DNA of 64,000 bases, taken from the NCBI GenBank assembly GCA_958298945.1, contig OY282609.1:29299212-29363211 (forward strand), in the 5' to 3' direction. The position numbers and the translations under genes were made by a program. Each line of letters opens with the position of its first letter. Within the stretch, counting starts at the first letter, position 1. Positions 24,933 through 36,068 of the stretch are shown in pieces. Below the pieces are notes generated by a model. That model saw only the letters and a program-made list of their open reading frames with translations, ran no database searches and was not told the DNA's origin. Source of the stretch: Atherix ibis (lineage: Eukaryota; Arthropoda; Insecta; Diptera; Athericidae).

Positions 24933-25851
24933 GGAAGGTCTGTTCAAAAAGTATTGCGAATTTTGAATTTTTGAGGGTCATGTATATTCGATTTTCGATT
25001 TTTTGTGGCGTTATGTTGGTACTCATGTCTCTCACTTATACCGATAAGTTCGGCCATTTTAAATGTTCAGTTAATTTTTGGCGGCTGCTTTGCTTGTACG
25101 TGTTTTGGCTAGTCCTCGTTTTTTACCCATTCCAAAAAATGGATCAAAGAATCTGTTTCGGGAACAAGAAAAAGTCACAGGGGGTCAGATCTGGGGAATA
25201 CGGTAGCTGCGGCATTGTTAGTGTGTTGTTTTTGGCCAAAAATTCGCGTACAATAAACGATGCGTGAGCAGGGGCGTTTTCATGGTGCAAAAGCCATTTT
25301 TTGTTCTTCCACAAATTCTGGCGGATTGCTTCACGCAACTTGCGCATAACTTACAGCTAATATTCTTTATTAACCGTTCTACCCTGTGGCAAGAACTCAT
25401 GATGCACTACGCCCCTGCAATCGAAGAAAACTGTAAGCAAAACCTTCACGTTCGACCGAACTTGGAGTGCTTTTTTCGGTCTTGGCTCGTGCGGTAGCTT
25501 CCATTGGGATGATTGAGCTTTGGTTTCCACGTCATAATAATAAACTCATGATTCATGACCAGTTATGACCTCTTGGAGAAAATTTGGGTCATCGCGGACA
25601 GAGTCCAACAGCTCCTTAGCAATGTTAATGCGATGCTGTTTTTGGTCGAAAATGGGCAAAAATCGAAGACTAGCCAAAACACGTGCAAGCAAAGCCGCTG
25701 TCAAAAATTAACTGAACATTCAAAATGACCGAACTTGTCGGCATAAGTGAGAGACATGAGTACCAACATAACGCCACAAAAAAAAATCGAAAATCGAATA
25801 TACGTAACCCGCGGAAATTCAAAATTCGTGATACTTTTTGAACAGACCTCG
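24933..25851 (-). mobile_element. Palindromic mariner-like element (P4)
   Basis: The left arm (24933 to about 25140) and inverted right arm (about 25650-25851) are both copies of the original 5' end. Between them the antisense transposase reads FDQKQHRINIAKELLDSVRD at about 25600, then KLPHEPRPKK-like and HHENAPAHASFIVREFLAKN, ending at CDFFLFPK. The helix-turn-helix is deleted and the frame is broken. The right end is AACAGACCTCG. Confidence 0.85.
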
Positions 25852-26119
25852 TACGTTTGTTTTGTGGATTGGCACAGTAACACATGATATACGTAATAAA
25901 ATAACAGCGAAACTGACAAAGGAGGGTTACAACGACATATTTGAGCACAAGTATTTCAAAAACGGCTTTAAGCAAGATAATAACCGTAGACTCGCTTCTT
26001 TCCTGTCTTCATCATTTTTGCAGTAGCAGAAACAATAAGAAGATTTTAAGAGAATGATTTGCCACTAGCCTTGGTTTAAATTGGAACGAAAAGCTAAGGC
26101 AAGAAATCCAACAAATCAA

Positions 26120-26445
26120 AATGGACCTTTGATCAAATCTTCTTGAAAGTTGGAATAAAATTACTCCACAAACACTGGAAGAATGTAAAGGACATGAAAA
26201 CAGTTTTTCGCGCGTCAGAAGTCGGTTATATTGAAGATTTAAAAAAAATAATGTCTAATATCATAATTTTTGCGTTAAGTCAAAAAAAATTAAATTGTAT
26301 AAACACCTTCGACAGAAAGCGGATATGCTTACACAGACATACAAATATTTCCGGGCAGATCGAAATGTACTTAGTAATAATTCGACAACAGTCAAACGCT
26401 CCCACATTTTTCCCTAATTTCAAATTAACTTCAAGTGTATTTTGA
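26120..26445 (+). pseudogene. Possible pogo-like transposase C-terminal remnant
   Basis: A plus-strand reading near 26130 gives LESWNKITPQTLEECKGH, similar to the segment after the DDE domain in pogo/Tigger transposases (W..IT..T), then RQKADMLTQTYKYFRADRN near 26315. No catalytic residues or terminal repeats are visible. It lies just upstream of the oxidase gene and could instead be unrelated sequence. Confidence 0.3.
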
Positions 26446-26603
26446 TGTACTAATTAAATGTAGATAAAATTATTCATTATCATAAACTACATCCGTCTAT
26501 TATTTTATATTTTTCAGTTCTCCATTTCAAACTTGATTTGATTTTAATAAATTTTCCACCATCACTTTCGTAAATTCCATTATTGTTAATCACGGAGAAC
26601 TTG

Positions 26604-29600
26604 ATGTGTAAAGATAGACTAGACAGACCAGAAAAACTACACCGACCTTCAAATAAATTGTTGAAAATAATTAATCTTTATTTTTTATTTCTCTTTATTG
26701 CATTACATTTTGATGATGTCCTATTAGACGCACTACCAAGTAGATGTGTTGTTATTATTGACGGTGAACAGATAATCAAAGATATTGGTGACATCTGGAA
26801 CACAACAGATCCGTGTATACAACATGTTTGTACGATTGATGAATACGGTACACCAATAGAGAAAGTCTCACAACAATCTTGTTCGGTCGAATGTAAAAAT
26901 GTACGTCAAAGGAAAAAAAAGGAAAAAAGCCAGAATAAAATTCACTTAGAGCTCTTCCAACAGCTGTAAAAATTTTGCATATAATTATTATCATTTTTTT
27001 TTTATTTTAGGAATATGCAGAGATTAAACAACCTGGCCAATGTTGTGGAAAATGTGTAAAAACAAAATGTCGATACGCCGACAAATTGTACAAAGTGGGT
27101 GATACCTGGCATAGTAATGATAGTTGTCTGATATTCGAATGTGAAAGTAGGAATGATATTGTATCGATAGCAACTTTTAAAAAAACATGTCCGCCAGTAC
27201 CGGAAAATTGCTCTGAAAAGAATATCTACAAGAGGGGCTGTTGTACTTTCTGTCGAAAAGACACTTTTAAGCCAAGATTGTTCGATTCAAATGATGATGA
27301 TGTGTTGACCAGTTTCGATACGGACAATCTATATAAACGGCATCCTTGTAAGAGAGAATGTGTTCTTGGTGCAAGGCCGAAAATTTGTAAATACGTATTC
27401 AATGTTGAATGGTACGAAACATTGAGCAAAGCCTGCTACAGATGCCCGCATGAGATACGAGATTGCTATAGACCACACTGTATTGTCGGAGACGGTACAC
27501 AACGTAGTGTAATGGTTGTCAACCGACAAATGCCTGGTCCTGCCATAGAAGTCTGTTTGAACGATACTATTGTAGTGGACGTAAGAAATCTTCTAATGGG
27601 TGAAAGTACCACTATTCATTGGCATGGACTGCACCAGAGACAAACACCGTACATGGATGGAGTACCGCACATATCACAGTGTCCAATTCCACCACACACA
27701 ACATTCCGTTATCAATTTAAAGCAGAGAGCGCTGGTACACAGTTCTGGCATTCGCATACTGGAATGCAGAGAGGCGATGGTACATTTGGTGCACTCATTA
27801 TTCGCAAACCGATAGAATTAGACCAGCACGCAGATCTGTACGACTTTGATTTATCCGAGCATATGATCATAATTCAGGATTGGACACATTCACCAAGCAT
27901 ATCCGTATTCACAGCCCATCACCATTCGAATGGTAGCAATAAGCCTCCGAATATACTCATTAATGGTTTTGGGCGATATTTCAAACGCTCCTCAAAAGAT
28001 GAATTCTACTATGGTTTGGATACAAGAGGTGAGGATCTTAGTCATCAAAAGCCAAAAAATAAATCAACGTCATCCACTCAAATCATACCTAATAGATTCA
28101 GCGAAACACGGAAATTGACAAATTTAAAATCCACAAATTCATCTATGCAAATACAAATAACGAATGTAAACGATACTACTAGGCAAGAGCAAAATGAAAA
28201 TAGCACTTCTCACAAAGAATTTATTCCAAGAGAAAATTTCAATCAAAACACCGAACCAAATAGGAATATTGATAACTCAAAGCAAAGTAATCACACGACT
28301 CCAACAGAAAATATTAGCGATAAGGAAAACCAATCAGATTCAAAGTCAGCTTCAGATAACATTAGAATGAACGCTCAAATAAGTAGACTATCAGAAAATA
28401 GTAAATTGAGTGAGATGCAAAAGCATATCGAATTAATAGTAGATGACTCCGAATTGTTCCCATTGCAGAAGTATAATGTCATTAAAGGGAATAGCTATCG
28501 ATTTCGTATTGTAAATGCCGAGTTCCTGAACTGTCCCGTTTCTATTTCGATAGATAATCACACGATGATCGTGATAAGTACTGATGGTCATGATGTCGAA
28601 CCAACTACAGTGAATTCTTTGGTAACTTATGCAGGTGAACGATTCGACTTTATATTGATGGCGTCCGAACCTGTCGATAATTATTGGATTAGAGTGAAAG
28701 GCCTAATGGACTGTGATGCACGATTCACATCTGCACACCAAGTGGCTATTCTTCATTACAAAGGTGCTAGCGATAGTGAACCTAGTGGAGTGCCCTCCTA
28801 TGACCATGAAGTATCGGGTGTCCAGCTTAATTCGCTTAATGAGGGGCCTGGTCGAGCAGATTCTATATCAATAGCTGAATTGATTTCTATAGCCGACGAT
28901 GATGACTGGCTGTTAAACGAACAGCCCGATTTCAAATTTTACGTTTATTACGATTTCTATGCGAAAGACAATCCTCACTTTCATGTGCCCAATTTGTATG
29001 GATTCCATCAAATGACGCACAATAACCGCACAAAATTGTTTACGCCGCAATTGAATCATATAAGTATGAAAATGCCCAACCTACCTTTGATGCCGTCTCG
29101 TAACATAATCAATGAATCGACATTTTGCAATGCCTCAAGCCTAGAAGCAAAAGGAATAAATTGTCGTGAAGAATTTTGCCAATGTACGCATATACTTCAA
29201 ATACCACTGAATTCAGTAGTGGAATTGGTTCTGGTTGACGAAGGAGTCACCTACGATGCGAATCATCCATTCCACTTGCATGGAAATTCCTTTCGTGTAA
29301 TTGGTATGGATCGTGTTGGGGGTGATACAATTATCGAAGAGGTTTGTACTTATTTCGTTTCGAAAATTGAAAAATCTACTATTTAAAATAATAAATTCGA
29401 ATATCGGTTAGATACGTGCTATGGACATGGCTGGAGCTCTTGAACGTGGTCTTAGAAATGCACCCATTAAAGATACTGTTACTGTACCTGACGGAGGCTA
29501 TACAATAATTAGATTTAAGGCTGATAATCCTGGCTATTGGCTATTCCATTGTCATATTGAATTTCATGCTGAAATTGGCATGGCGTTAATTTTAAAAGTT

Positions 29601-29765
29601 GGCGAAAATCATCAAATGCGTCCTGTACCAAAGGATTTTCCAACTTGTTCAAGCTATATGCCAAAGATTTACCCAAAAGAGAAAAACAAAGCTTCTGTAA
29701 GAATAATATCTACTCATATACGTACCATTTTATATATATTAGCATTAAGTACAATTTTATTGTGA
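26604..29765 (+). CDS. Mco1: Multicopper oxidase, MCO1-like, with VWC-like modules
   Basis: Three coding exons: 26604-26900, 27011-29341 and 29412-29765. Introns are 110 and 70 bp, GT-AG, phase 0 (donors GTACGT and GTTTGT). About 993 residues. A hydrophobic segment at residues 19-34 looks like a signal peptide or anchor. Two cysteine-rich VWC-like modules (about 48-175, with PGQCCGKC and RGCCTFC) precede the laccase-type HPCKREC region and three cupredoxin domains. All copper motifs are intact: HWHG 302-305, HSH 346-348, HPFHLHG 851-857, and HCHIEFH...M 922-933. An Asn/Ser-rich insert (about 438-576) with many N-glycosylation sites splits the second cupredoxin. The C-terminus is hydrophobic ([12 protein letters not shown]), fitting membrane or GPI attachment. 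Insect MCO1 orthologues sit on basal cell surfaces and oxidise ascorbate or ferrous iron; assignment to MCO1 rather than another laccase is inferred from architecture. The acceptor at 26515-26517 suggests an upstream 5'UTR exon. ATG context is weak. Confidence 0.88.
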
Positions 29766-29928
29766 TAATAATTTCAATTAATTTTTTTTTGCTCACTCAT
29801 TTATTCTATGTTTGTTTGTTTTCTTTTTCGTGTTTTTTTTTTAAACAAATTAATTTCTCTTTTATCTTTATCTATTGCAGAATGCTGTTTCATTGAGAAA
29901 AAAAAACCGAAATAGTTTACATTTTTAA
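29697..29928 (+). other. Alternative 3' splice of the oxidase gene (intron plus short last exon)
   Basis: Inside the last coding exon, GCTTCT is followed by GTAAGA at 29697, a strong donor. A polypyrimidine-rich acceptor TTTATCTATTGCAG ends at 29880. Splicing them joins in phase and replaces the hydrophobic tail by NAVSLRKKNRNSLHF and a stop at 29926-29928. The unspliced form would be membrane-attached and the spliced form soluble. Both readings are in frame; which is used cannot be told from sequence. Confidence 0.5.
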
Positions 29929-30611
29929 TCGTTCTCATTTCCCTTCCATTTAAAAAAAAAAAAACACAAAATACTGTAAATATTGTGAATATTATATATT
30001 ATTTAATACGTTAATTTGGTAAGATGGTGTGTCTTTTTTTTATAGAATTTTTATTATTAAAAGAAAATATTCTAATCACTTTTACTGATAGTTGTTAGTT
30101 AGTAGAGTTCTCTTGCTTGGTTATCCTATAATTTGTTTTTATCAAATTAGATACATATAAGATGAAGTTCGCAATTTAAAAATCTATTTTTATTATTCCA
30201 TTAGTAATTAGTAATTATAATTGTTCTCTTTTTTCAGTATCATACGTAAAATTATTATTAAGAAAATATTCAAAATAAAAACGGACGAATTTTTATTGAT
30301 GTTCTATAAGTTAAAATATTCTATGTAAATAGAAGCTCTAATGTAAAATTAATACTCGTACTTATTAAGAGATTTCCATCATTTTCTTTTGCTATCTTTT
30401 CTCCTAAAAATAAATATGAAAATATTTTTAAAAAAATTTTAATTATAATCTATAACCTTAATGAATTATTCTTTTTTTATTTTATTGAACTATAAAGTAT
30501 ACAGAATATTCTAGGAAATATCAAAATTCATCTTGTATGACTGTACTATAACGATAAAATATGCTGCAAGTTGAGTTCATTCAATTTGAAATGCATGTCT
30601 TCGGTTCTAGC
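29929..30611. other. AT-rich region downstream of the oxidase gene
   Basis: Probably includes the 3' untranslated region of the oxidase gene. A+T-rich with poly-A and poly-T runs. No other gene seen. Confidence 0.5.
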
Positions 30612-30633
30612 AAAATAAAATCTAATAATTCCA

Positions 30634-31849
30634 AGGCACCCACGCCGGATCTAGGTGGGTATTTGCGATGTTTTGTTAAGTGGGATGTTGGCATTCTTTT
30701 TAATTTCGATCAGGATAAATGAAATGGAGGAGTTTCTTTTGCGAATGGGGGTGTTCAATATATTTTTTAACGAAGGTATTGGATAGTCATAGCAGAAGAG
30801 GTTTTCCTAGATAAACTGGTACCTGACTTTGAGGAGGTGTGGTAAAGGAGTACGTTAAGCTCTACCAGTAAACCAAATTCAGCGGTGTACCACTGCTTTA
30901 AATTTGTTGACTTAGAGAGTAGGCTACCGTCGAGGAGAGCATTGGTTACTCGTATTACTTCATTCGGTTTGACCTTACAATCACTGGTTGTGCTTTCGGG
31001 TCTTGGCAAACCTGCGTACCTGAGCTGACTTAGCGGTGCCTAGGGATTTACAAGATTCCTTATCGTAGCTCAATGAGCGGAGTAAAAACCAAAGTACTCT
31101 TAAAACAAAAATAGGTACTACAGGAATCAGGGTGCCCCATGGTGTTAAAACACACTGTGCCCGATAATGGTGAGGGGCCTTAGGCAGCAACGTAGTGGCT
31201 GTGGTTAATACCCATATCGCGGGTCTCCGGATCGCAGGTGAGAGGTAACTGGCAAATGTAGTAATACTTTGGAATTATCTCGGGCGCTGTCACTGCTTAT
31301 AACAGCAGAGGTTTAGATAGCCCTCGCCACCAGCAGTTGGAACTGACTACTGATTGTTAACTATCATTTATGGTAGTACGCTGATTGAGCGTAATGGTCG
31401 TGGGCGACTGGTGCTATTTTGTCCCACGATGAGGTATAGCACCATTAAATATAGAGATTTAAATGACCTTACACTTACTGCTTTCAAGAACTTTAATCAA
31501 TCCGAAGATTGATAGAGTCTTGCCAAACAGTACGTTTAATTGGCGGGTTCCATTTGCATCCGCGGGCGAACGAGACACTAACTGCAAATTATTTTGTAAA
31601 TTTAATTTTAATACAAAAATTTTGCCAGTAAGAAACATATATTTTAGAATAAAACTTTATAAGAAAAACCAGTAAAAAAATAAATTTCTGTGGAATAACG
31701 CACATATAAAATATATTGTGTTAGGGAATATTTAAATAAAAGTAAAGAAAAAAATTATATATTATGTTTGGTAATTTTTTTTTCTTTAAAAACTACTTAT
31801 TTTTAATTTAAATTATTAAAATAAAATGAAATCATATTAATTATTTCAA
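30634..31849. repeat. Dispersed duplication A, copy 1
   Basis: Homologous to 34285-35880. Copy 1 is flanked by a 22-bp direct repeat (30612-30633 and 31850-31871, ending TCTAATAATTCCA), as expected of a target-site duplication. Its right end is A-rich, so the unit may have moved by retroposition. It carries a 484-bp R1-type 3'UTR insertion that copy 2 lacks. It has short frames on both strands (for example NSTFNWRVPFASAG on plus) but no family I can name. Confidence 0.7.
30980..31463 (+). mobile_element. R1-type LINE 3'UTR, 5'-truncated insertion
   Basis: Homologous along its length to the 3' untranslated region of the R1-type element at 22430-22870 (shared blocks include GTACCTGAGCTG, TAGCGGTGCCTAG and TCGCCACCAGCAG). 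It is flanked by a 10-bp target duplication TGACCTTACA (30970-30979, 31464-31473). The uninterrupted site is preserved at 34587-34596, so this is a retrotransposition event with its empty site visible. Confidence 0.85.
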
Positions 31850-31871
31850 AAAATAAAATCTAATAATTCCA

Positions 31872-32564
31872 GTCAACTAACTTTTGATCAGGAGTGAAAT
31901 AAATTCTTAAGCCAATCAAAATAACTAACGCCTCTGAACAATTGATTTGAGTAATACACCACTCACTAAAATCTGCCCTTCACACTCTCTCGAATTAAAA
32001 AGACTATTCATTGGCTTTGAAGATGAATTAACAACCACTCCTCCATATGCTTTTGTTTCTCGTATTACGTACAGAACGAAAATTTAATAGTTATTATCGA
32101 CTTTAATAACTGTTCAATATTATAACGCTATTAGTGGAAATGAAATATTGATGTTTGGCAGACGGTTGCCGTGGTGGTGAAGTGGTTCCCAGTAGAAAAT
32201 TTTATAAGGGCTTTCCCAGCAGAGCTAAACTTTAATCACTTTCCATAAAAGTGAATGAGTAATGGGAAATGGAATGAGTTAAAATAATAACAAAAAATGA
32301 AAACACACTATTTTAGGTCTTGTAAATATTTTCCATTTTACGTTTCACAAACGTGGCTGTCTCTTAAAACCGTATTTCCCATTTTCGTTCGGTCTAAATT
32401 GTGTGTTCGCAAGCAGTTGTTGAAGTATAAAATAAAGAAATTTATGAACTGTAACTACCACAAAAATGATATGTCAATAAATAAACGCTTTAAATAAAAA
32501 AATAGTATTTAAAAAAAAACCAATGTCAATAAATATTTTGATGATCATAAGTTGTTTAAGAATA
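31872..32564. other. AT-rich spacer
   Basis: No recognised gene or repeat. The frame at 32297-32497 has no features. Confidence 0.5.
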
Positions 32565-32706
32565 CGAGGTCTGTTCGAAAAGTATCGCCAATTTTGAATT
32601 TCCGCGGGTTATGTATATTTGATTTTCGATTTTTTGTGGCGTTATGTTAGTGCTCATGTCTTTCACTTATGCCGACAAGTTCGCGATACTTTTTGAACAG
32701 ACCTCG
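32565..32706. mobile_element. 142-bp mini-derivative of the mariner-like family
   Basis: Consists of the first ~120 bp of the family's 5' arm joined directly to the last 24 bp of the inverted arm (CGCGATACTTTTTGAACAG). It has no coding part and is a MITE-sized deletion product. Flanking TA is present on the right (CCTCGTAC) and on the left (AATACGAGG). Confidence 0.9.
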
Positions 32707-32753
32707 TACATTTAATAATAGGTTTTTTTAAAAGGCTGGACAGAACTAATAAT

Positions 32754-33115
32754 AGCTGTATTCCATTGGACCAATTTTGCTACTCACAAGTACTTCTAGC
32801 TACTCGCAGCTACTCTTGCTCGTACAAATGAGTAGTTCGCATGAGTAGTTACGCATACAATTTACGGTGGGGGGATTTTTGTTCCCAAAATGAAAGTAGA
32901 CGGCTTAGCGGGTTCGTTGGTTATGTTGAAGTCATATTTTTGTCAGTATTTTTTATGTGTGAATAAACACAGTTTTTATTGTTTATGTGTAAACTCAGTA
33001 TTGTTGTTGACTATTTTGGGGTTATATTTTACTTCTGTCAGTAAATTTGGCGTTCCATTGGGCATCTACTCGCAAGTACTTGTGAGTAGCAAAATTGGTC
33101 CAATGGAATACAGCT
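32754..33115. mobile_element. 362-bp MITE (AGCTGTATTC family), copy 2
   Basis: Ends AGCTGTATTCCATTGGACC and GGTCCAATGGAATACAGCT, reverse complements of each other for 40 bp or so. Inside the ends are repeated GAGTAG/CTACTC motifs. No transposase. Opposite orientation to the copy at 20153. Confidence 0.85.
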
Positions 33116-33489
33116 ATTGTAAGTTAGTTACTGTTTAAAAATTTACAATTTAGACTATTTGAATATCTTCATTATTATATAGCTACCATCTATTGGCAAG
33201 ATGGTGTAATATTTTTGAAAAACTCTACAAAAGAGACACCATCAATTTGCAAACGCAGATTATTTTGTTTATGAGAAAAGACACAAAACATGTATTAGCA
33301 GCTATATTAAAAACAACGGGCGTTAGGCTATTTGGAGTCTCAGGTATGACGGTTTAAATGGTCAAATAGATTTGGTTGAGAAAAGTTATTTATTAATTTG
33401 GATAGAGGAAAATTATTCACTATGTTTTGTTATGTAGATTAGTGTATGGTTAAGTAGTAGATTGAAGAGAGGATTAGGGAATGATGCAG
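33116..33489. other. Unassigned sequence
   Basis: No feature that I can support; composition is less A+T-rich than the usual spacer. Confidence 0.5.
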
Positions 33490-34030
33490 TCGGATATAGC
33501 AATTCAGTTATACGAGAAATCTTACTCGAAAAGAAGCTGATTTTTTGTATGGGAGTCCACTAATATGTGTTGTATGGTTAGGTGAGCGCCACAGGATTAG
33601 CAGATAGGGTATTGACGTGGGTGATGGCGATATGATCAATACGAATTCTGAGCAATTTTCTTGCCCAGAATTTGCTATTCGTTTGGCGATGGTCTACCAG
33701 TATGTAGCGACAAAACTCTCAATATTTTCCTATTTCGTGGATTTGGTTGACGTCGATACTGTTAGTGGCCATGAGATGAGTAGGTTAATGAATTTTGCGA
33801 ATATTGGAGGAACTGGGCGGAGCAGAATTTCTTTTGCAAACCGATCAGCATATTCGTTGCTAGGAATGCCTACATAGCCCCGCTCCCACCGCCACTTATT
33901 AAAGATATTGTTTATTAGGCGATGTCTAATCTCATCTAGTACCGGGTGCATCGTGGAGCCGCGAATAGCTTTTAATGGAGTAAGGCTATCGATGAAAATA
34001 ACGACTGCGATTTCATTTCTGGGTTTATTT
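33490..34030 (-). pseudogene. LINE RNase H domain fragment
   Basis: The minus strand reads VVIFIDSLTPLKAIRG, then MHPVLDEIRHRLINN and GYVGIPSNEYADRFAKEILL. This is the second half of an I/jockey-type RNase H: the D-S of the third catalytic position, then a degenerate P(S)H(V)GI.GN motif with AD..AKE. Downstream, after frameshifts, RIRIDHIAITHVN and VALT resemble the RLRIGHT..TH segment that follows. Decayed. Confidence 0.65.
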
Positions 34031-34284
34031 CTTGCAGCGTGAACTGTGTATAGTTTTGAAAAATTAGTTGCTACCCTGCATGGAAAAATACCATAGCGTA
34101 CCTCCTAAATGAAACAGCCCCCTTCTTGAATAACCGCGAAATATATTAAATGGTCATTCGTTGCCGCATCAGTATTATAATTGTAGTATTACATAATCCA
34201 CTTAGTTCGTTTTTAAGCATACTGAATTAGTGGTCTTCTTTTTCAATCGGGACATTTTGACCGAAATTTTCGACTCCGCTCCCA

Positions 34285-35880
34285 TCCACGCCGGATCTAT
34301 GTGGGTATTGCGATGTTGTAAAGTGGGATGTTGGCATTCCTTTCAATGGAGGAGTTTCTTTTGCGAATGGGGGTGTTCAATATATTTTTTAGCCAAGGAA
34401 TATAATGGATAGTCATAGTAGCAGAGGTTTTTCTAGATAAACTGGTACCTGACTTTGAGGGGTTGTGGTAAAGGAGTACGTTAAGCTTTAGTAGATAACC
34501 AAATTCAGCGATTTACCGCTGCCCTAAATTTGTTAGCTAAGAGAGTAGACTACCGTCGAGTAGAGCATTGGTTACTTCATTCGGTTTGACCTTACACTTA
34601 CTGCTGTCAAGAACTTTAACTAATCCGAAGATTGATAGAATCTTATCAAACAGTACGTTTAATTGGCGGTTTCCATTTGCATCCGCGTGTGAACGAGACA
34701 CTAAGTGCAAATTATTTTGTAAATTGAATTTTAATACAAAAATTTTGCCAGCAGAAACATACTCGTATATTTTAGAATAAAACTTTATAAGAAAAACAAG
34801 TAAAAAATATATTTCTATGGAATAATGCATATACGAGGTATGTTCAAAAAGTATCCCGAATTTTGAATATCCGCGGGTTACGTATATTCGATTTTCGATA
34901 TTTTTGTGAGGTTACATTGGTACTCATGTCTCTCACTTATACCGATAAGTTCAGCCATTTTGTATGTTCAGTTAATTTTTGACAGCTGCTTTACTTGCAC
35001 GTGTTTTGGCACGTCTTCGATTTTTACCCATTTTCGACCAAAAACAGGATCGCATTAACATTGCTAAGGAGATGTTGGACTCTGCCCGCGACGACCCAAA
35101 TTTGCTCCAGAGGGTCATAACTGGTGACGAATCATAGGTTTATGGTTATGACGTGGAAACCAAAGCTCAATCATCCCAATGGAAGCTGCCGCACGAGCCA
35201 AGACCGAAAAAAGCGGGCCAAGTTCGGTCAAATGTGAAGGTTTTGCTTACAGTTTTCTTCGATTGCAGGGGCGTGGCGCATCATGAGTTCTTGCCATAGG
35301 GTATAACGGTCAATAAGGAATATTACTTGCAAGTTATGCGCAAGTTGCGCGAAGCAATCCGCAAGAAACGCCCGGATTTGTGGAAAAACGAAAATTGGCT
35401 TTTGCCATTTTTGGCCAAAAACAACACACTAATAATGCCGCAGCCATCATATTCCCCAGGTCTGGCCCCCTGTGACTTTTTTTTGTTCCCGAAACTGAAG
35501 AGCCCCATGAAAGGACGACGCTACGCTACGATTGAGGAGATAAAGACGGCATCGAAGAGGAGCTGAACAAGATCACAAAAAATGATTTTTTGAAGTGGTT
35601 CGAGGGATTGGAAAAAACGTGGCCACAAGTGTATAATATCTGGTGGGGATTACTTTGAAGGGGACAAAATAGATATTCTTTTTGAGCAGACCTCATACAA
35701 TATATATGTTTTTTGAGCAGACCTCATACAATATATTATGTTAGGGAATATTTTAATAAAAGTACCGGAAAAAATTATATATTATCTTTGGTAATTTTTT
35801 TTTCTTTAAAAACTACTTATTTTAAATTTAAATTATTAAAATAAAATTAAATCATATTAGTTATTTCAAAAATTAAAATT
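34285..35880. repeat. Dispersed duplication A, copy 2
   Basis: Homologous to 30634-31849. It lacks the R1-type insertion of copy 1 but carries a mariner insertion at 34834-35695, absent from copy 1 (empty site near 31707). The shared A+T-rich right end (TTAGGGAATATTT and following) confirms that the homology continues beyond the mariner. Confidence 0.7.
34834..35695 (+). mobile_element. Mariner-like element with original 3' end (F3)
   Basis: Plus-strand copy with 5' arm, no helix-turn-helix, then FDQKQDRINIAKEMLDSARD, GDES with a stop after it, VRSNVKVLLTVFFDC, LREAIRKKRPDLWKNENW, and the authentic C-terminus KCIISGGDYFEGDKIDI. The second catalytic Asp block is deleted (LLPFLAKNNTL), exactly as in the 6389 copy. 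The third motif reads YSPGLAPCDFFLF. A partial second copy of its right end (TTTTTTGAGCAGACCTCATA) follows at 35708-35727. Confidence 0.85.
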
Positions 35881-36068
35881 ATCTATAAAGCATTTGTAAG
35901 GTTTAAGTTAGCATATTTAATTGCCCACGCAACTCACACTTACATTTTCAGCAGCAGCCTACTCCAAATACAGCATTTCATCCATTTAAAATAAAAAATT
36001 GAAATTATCATTTTATATTTACAAAAAGAAAAGTCCATTTAAAAATAATAACAAATTTTAATGTACAT

